The notes under the pieces are model-generated. The model had not been told where the DNA came from, did no database searches, and worked only from the letters and a program-made list of their open reading frames with translations. A DNA stretch of 10,094 nucleotides from CAYSIX01 sp964431205 (GTDB lineage Bacteria > Planctomycetota > Phycisphaerae > Phycisphaerales > Phycisphaeraceae), in NCBI GenBank assembly GCA_964431205.1, contig CAYSIX010000158.1:1-10094 (forward strand), written 5' to 3'. The translations under genes and the position numbers were made by a program. This document shows, in pieces, positions 7,462-10,094 of this stretch. Within the stretch, counting starts at the first letter, position 1. Each line of letters opens with the position of its first letter.

Positions 7462-7487
7462 GGCCCGCGGCGTGGCCGCGCCGGGCC
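7462..7487 (+). repeat. GC hairpin between tpiA and secG
   Basis: GGCCCG (7462-7467) pairs with CGGGCC (7482-7487), and inside it CGGC (7468-7471) pairs with GCCG (7475-7478) around a GTG loop, leaving a 3-base bulge. It begins just after the tpiA stop and has no T tract. It may protect the 3' end of a processed tpiA message or partly attenuate transcription into secG; a full terminator is unlikely. Confidence 0.35.
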
Positions 7488-7524
7488 GCGAGTCCGGGCG
7501 ACCTCATAAAGGTGAACGACGACC

Positions 7525-8019
7525 ATGACGCTTCTGCTCGGTTCCATCGTGGTGCACATCCTGGCGGTGCTGTTCATCCTGGTGTGCCTGTTCATGATGC
7601 TGGTGATTCTGATTCAGCGTCCCAAGGGCGGGGGGCTGAGCGGGGCGTTCGGCGGCGCCGGCGGGGGTTCGGCGCAGGACATGTTCGGCGCCAAGGCCGG
7701 CGACATGCTGACCTGGTTCACCGTGATCTGTTTCGTGGCGTTTCTGCTGCTGGCGATGGGGCTGACCTGGACGATCAACGCCGAGGTCCAGGTGATCCCG
7801 CCGAGCGGCGCGCCGGCGCCGGCGAGCACGAGCGCGCCGGCGGGCCCCGGGGACGCGACGGATGAGGCACCGGCCGACCTCTCGGATACGGAGTCGGCGG
7901 CCCCGGGCGCTGACGCGGAGGCCGATGGGTCGCCGCGTGACGCCGAAACGTCCACGACCCCGGACGGCGCCGAGTCGGGCTCGCCGGGTGAGCCCGAGCC
8001 GAACGCGGCGTCGCCGTGA
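7525..8019 (+). CDS. secG: Preprotein translocase subunit SecG with a long acidic tail
   Basis: SecG is the small, non-essential SecYEG subunit that assists SecA-driven protein export across the inner membrane. Residues 1-90 show the family layout: TM1 (about 6-30, VVHILAVLFILVCLFMMLVI), the conserved loop QRPKGGGLSGAFGGAGGGS (31-49) with DMFG (52-55), and TM2 (about 62-84). The 164-residue protein is much longer than the usual 75-110: residues 92-164 form a Pro/Ala/Ser/Asp/Glu tail with no predicted structure by eye. In the E. coli topology both ends face the periplasm, so the tail would be on the trans side; that is inference for this organism. ATG at 7525 follows AAAGGTG (7508-7514) at ten bases. 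The gene lies 64 bases after tpiA and 34 before yicC, probably cotranscribed. Confidence 0.9.
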   Translation: MTLLLGSIVVHILAVLFILVCLFMMLVILIQRPKGGGLSGAFGGAGGGSAQDMFGAKAGDMLTWFTVICFVAFLLLAMGLTWTINAEVQVIPPSGAPAPASTSAPAGPGDATDEAPADLSDTESAAPGADAEADGSPRDAETSTTPDGAESGSPGEPEPNAASP

Positions 8020-8053
8020 CGCCGCCGCGGCCACGTCACAAGGGGGCCATGGC

Positions 8054-8947
8054 ATGATCCGATCGATGACCGGTTTCGGCGACGCCTCAACACAGGTGGA
8101 CGGCGTCCACTACCTCGTCGAGCTTCGCAGCCTCAACAATCGTTACTTCAAGGTGGCGATCCGCCTGCCGGACGAGATCGCCGGGCTTGAGGCCGAGCTG
8201 GAATCCCACCTGCGCAAGCTCGTGCACCGCGGCACGTTCACCCTGAACGCGAAGATGAAAGTCAGCGACGCCGCGGCCGTCTCCCGCGTCAATGACGACG
8301 CGTTGATGGCGTATCTCGATCACCTGGAGACGATCCAGAGCCGGATCACCGACCAGTCGGTGCAAATCGACCTGACGCAGTTGCTGGCCCTGCCGGGCGT
8401 GCTCCAGCCCGCCGAGGACCAGGAAGCGCTGGTGCAAAAGGCCCGGCCCGTGCTCCTGCGGCTGACCAGCGAGGCGGCCAAGCGGATGACGACGATGCGG
8501 GACGCCGAGGGCCGCGCCCTGGCCGAGGACCTGATGCGGCAGACCGAGGTGATCCGTCACCGGCTCGAGATCATCACCCAGCGAGCGCCGAGCGTGATCG
8601 AGGAGTATCACCAGCGGCTTCGGGCCCGGATCGACGACCTGCTCGAGCGGGCGGAGCTGAAGGTCGCGGAGATGGACCTGGTGCGTGAGGTGGCGGTGTT
8701 CGCGGACCGCTCGGACATTAGCGAGGAGCTTTCGCGGCTCACGGGCCACCTCGAGCAGTTCGAGCAGGTGATCCACGCCGACGATGGCGAGCCGGCCGGT
8801 CGCACGCTGGACTTCATCTCCCAGGAGATGCTCCGCGAGGGCAACACCATCGCCAGCAAAAGCAACGACGCCCAGATCAGCCGGGCGATCGTGGAAGTCA
8901 AGAGCGCGATTGATCGGATCAAGGAACAGGTGCAGAATGTGGAGTAG
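8054..8947 (+). CDS. yicC: YicC family protein (YicC-like endoribonuclease)
   Basis: The 297-residue product matches the YicC family along its whole length (usual length about 290). It begins with the characteristic MIRSMTGFG and VELRSLNNRYFKV, and the C-terminal DUF1732 domain ends with the hallmark GRTLDFISQEMLREGNTIAS followed by KSND (249-272). E. coli YicC has been linked to decay of the small RNA RyhB and proposed as the founder of an endoribonuclease family; whether this homologue cleaves RNA is inference. ATG at 8054 follows a G5 tract (8042-8046) at seven bases and gives the conserved N-terminus; longer in-frame versions run through secG in another frame and are not credible. The gene lies 34 bases after secG. 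In many genomes yicC precedes gmk (guanylate kinase); here a phosphotransferase gene follows instead. Confidence 0.93.
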   Translation: MIRSMTGFGDASTQVDGVHYLVELRSLNNRYFKVAIRLPDEIAGLEAELESHLRKLVHRGTFTLNAKMKVSDAAAVSRVNDDALMAYLDHLETIQSRITDQSVQIDLTQLLALPGVLQPAEDQEALVQKARPVLLRLTSEAAKRMTTMRDAEGRALAEDLMRQTEVIRHRLEIITQRAPSVIEEYHQRLRARIDDLLERAELKVAEMDLVREVAVFADRSDISEELSRLTGHLEQFEQVIHADDGEPAGRTLDFISQEMLREGNTIASKSNDAQISRAIVEVKSAIDRIKEQVQNVE

Positions 8948-9028
8948 CCGCGGTGGCGACGTGTCGGGCGTCGAACTGATGAGCCGCCCCGGCCCCCGCA
9001 GACGTTCCTTCCGACAGAGGCGATCCGT

Positions 9029-10094
9029 TTGGCTGGCGATCCGCTGATGCACCCGGGCGACAGGCCGCGACCCCCCGCGGTCAGCGCTGACCCGTCGGCG
9101 ACCGACGCGCCCCGCTCGGCCGAGCCGGCGCCGCCCGTGTCGGCCGAGCCCGGGGGCGAGCCGGCCGCCGCGTCTTCCCGTGAGTCGCCCTCGCAAGCCC
9201 CGTCACAGGACGCTTCGCCCGAGGCGAGCGGTGACCGGCACACCTTCGCCGCCGATGAGCTGGCCATCGTCCTGTCCCACTACGACATCGGCGTCATCGA
9301 GTCCATCCACGAGTTCCAGCGTGGCTCGCGACGGGCGCCGAAGCTGATCATCCGTACCGCTTCGGGCGACTACCTGCTCAAGCGGCGGGCGCGCGGCAAG
9401 GACGATCCCTACAAGGTCGCGTTCTGCCACGGCATTCAACTGCACCTGGCCGAGCGGCAGTTCCCGTTGCCGCACCTGATCGGCACGCGGGACACGAACA
9501 ACTCGATGCTGCGGTGCCTCGGCCGGGTGTACGAGCTGTTCGAGTACATTCCGGGTACGGGTTTCGACGAGTCGACGGCGGCGGCGGCGGAAGCCGGCAA
9601 GACCCTCGCGCTGTTCCACAAGCTGCTGCGCGACTTTCGCCCGGACTACGACCCGCCGGCGGGCGCATATCACGCGGCCAAGACGGTGTACTCGAGCCTG
9701 CGTCAGGTGCCCGAGACGCTGGCGCGGCCGGACGCCGCCGAGACCGCCGACGCCCCGGACGCCGCCGAGACCGCGCGGCTGACCTCCACGATCGCACGGG
9801 CCTACCGCGACGCCGCCGACCGCGTCGAGCAGATCGGCATCGGCCAATGGCCGCGTCAGATCATCCACAGCGACTGGCACCCCGGCAACATGCTCTTCCG
9901 CGGCAAGCGCGTCGTCGCCGTGATCGACTACGACGCGGCCCGGCTTGAGCCACGCGTGATCGACGTGGCCAACGGGGCGTTGCAGTTCTCGATCCTCGGT
10001 GGCGCCGGCGACGCGCCGTCCCGCTGGCCTGAGCACCCCGACGAGGAGCGCTTCGCCGCCTTCCTCAAGGGCTATGACAGCGTACCGGACTGCA
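9029..10094 (+). CDS. APH-fold phosphotransferase, 3' end beyond the window
   Basis: This incomplete gene encodes an aminoglycoside phosphotransferase/choline kinase/homoserine kinase II-type protein. The kinase fold starts near residue 71. Lys118 in YLLKRR is the likely ATP-binding lysine; the Brenner motif HSDWHPGN gives His280, catalytic Asp282 and Asn287; and VIDYD provides the metal-binding Asp300. The active site thus looks complete. FEYIPG (about 173-178) fits the hinge. The substrate cannot be told from sequence: small alcohols, amino-alcohols or spore-coat CotS-like roles are all possible. Residues 1-70 are a disordered Ala/Pro/Ser/Glu/Asp tail. The TTG at 9029 has GAGG eight bases upstream; the ATG at 9047, six codons later, has no Shine-Dalgarno but is a real alternative. 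The frame is open from the yicC stop and reaches the window edge in about codon 356, so only a few dozen residues should be missing. It lies 81 bases after yicC. Confidence 0.85.
   Translation, partial: MAGDPLMHPGDRPRPPAVSADPSATDAPRSAEPAPPVSAEPGGEPAAASSRESPSQAPSQDASPEASGDRHTFAADELAIVLSHYDIGVIESIHEFQRGSRRAPKLIIRTASGDYLLKRRARGKDDPYKVAFCHGIQLHLAERQFPLPHLIGTRDTNNSMLRCLGRVYELFEYIPGTGFDESTAAAAEAGKTLALFHKLLRDFRPDYDPPAGAYHAAKTVYSSLRQVPETLARPDAAETADAPDAAETARLTSTIARAYRDAADRVEQIGIGQWPRQIIHSDWHPGNMLFRGKRVVAVIDYDAARLEPRVIDVANGALQFSILGGAGDAPSRWPEHPDEERFAAFLKGYDSVPDC
9728..9774 (+). repeat. 27-bp in-frame tandem duplication
   Basis: CCGGACGCCGCCGAGACCGC occurs at 9728-9747 and again, identical over 20 bases, at 9755-9774, a period of 27 bases and about 1.7 copies. 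In the protein this duplicates PDAAETADA as PDAAETA before the helical part that leads to the HSDWHPGN motif. The period is a multiple of three, so the frame is kept, and the nucleotide identity suggests a recent event. Confidence 0.75.

Noticed and set aside
8087..9196. 369-codon minus-strand frame opposite yicC
   Set aside because: It is a shadow of a gene with full-length YicC conservation, with no motifs or plausible start signal.
9029..10094. Antibiotic resistance gene (aminoglycoside phosphotransferase)
   Set aside because: The APH fold is shared by many metabolic kinases. The housekeeping neighbourhood, disordered N-terminus and lack of mobile elements give no support for a resistance role.

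Overview
This is a GC-rich window with six protein-coding genes I can support; one of them runs off the right edge. Coding density, strong GC3, Shine-Dalgarno (SD) sites and TTG starts all indicate a bacterium. The very large protein with tetratricopeptide-like repeats (TPR) fused to a secretin, the low-complexity Ala/Pro/Glu/Asp tails and the tpiA-secG-yicC gene order fit a Planctomycetota genome, perhaps class Phycisphaerae. That placement is inference from family content; no rRNA or phylogenetic marker was examined.

Layout. Positions 1-393 hold no confident gene. The first ~235 bases are less GC-rich and very G-over-C skewed, with two G7 runs, a cluster of perfect AGGAGG motifs and a tiny SD-preceded ORF. 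A minus-strand NAD(P)-dependent sugar epimerase/dehydrogenase-like SDR gene follows (394-1272). A 428-bp divergent intergenic region (1273-1700) carries a perfect 10-bp hairpin in the presumed leader of the next gene. The 1157-residue secretin-family protein (1701-5174, plus strand, TTG start behind AAGGGAGG) ends at a textbook Rho-independent terminator (5211-5241). Galactokinase (5300-6502) lies on the minus strand, convergent with the secretin gene. A 181-bp divergent region separates galK from a plus-strand run: tpiA (6684-7460), secG (7525-8019), yicC (8054-8947) and a partial APH-fold phosphotransferase (9029 to the edge). Spacers of 64, 34 and 81 bp with no clear terminator suggest one transcript.

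Functions. galK (Leloir galactose entry) and tpiA (glycolysis) are carbon-metabolism enzymes transcribed divergently. secG feeds the Sec translocon, which would also export the secretin precursor. YicC is an RNA-decay-associated protein. The secretin would form an outer-membrane pore, but no other type II secretion or type IV pilus gene is visible here, so its partners are unknown.

Novelty. Most of the window is ordinary core metabolism and housekeeping. The points most worth a second look are the secretin's N-terminal TPR/coiled-coil half and its codon-usage switch, the hairpin in its leader, the odd left edge (1-235), the long acidic SecG tail, and a 27-bp in-frame duplication in the phosphotransferase. 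I see no CRISPR array, insertion sequence, tRNA, rRNA or convincing new multi-gene system.
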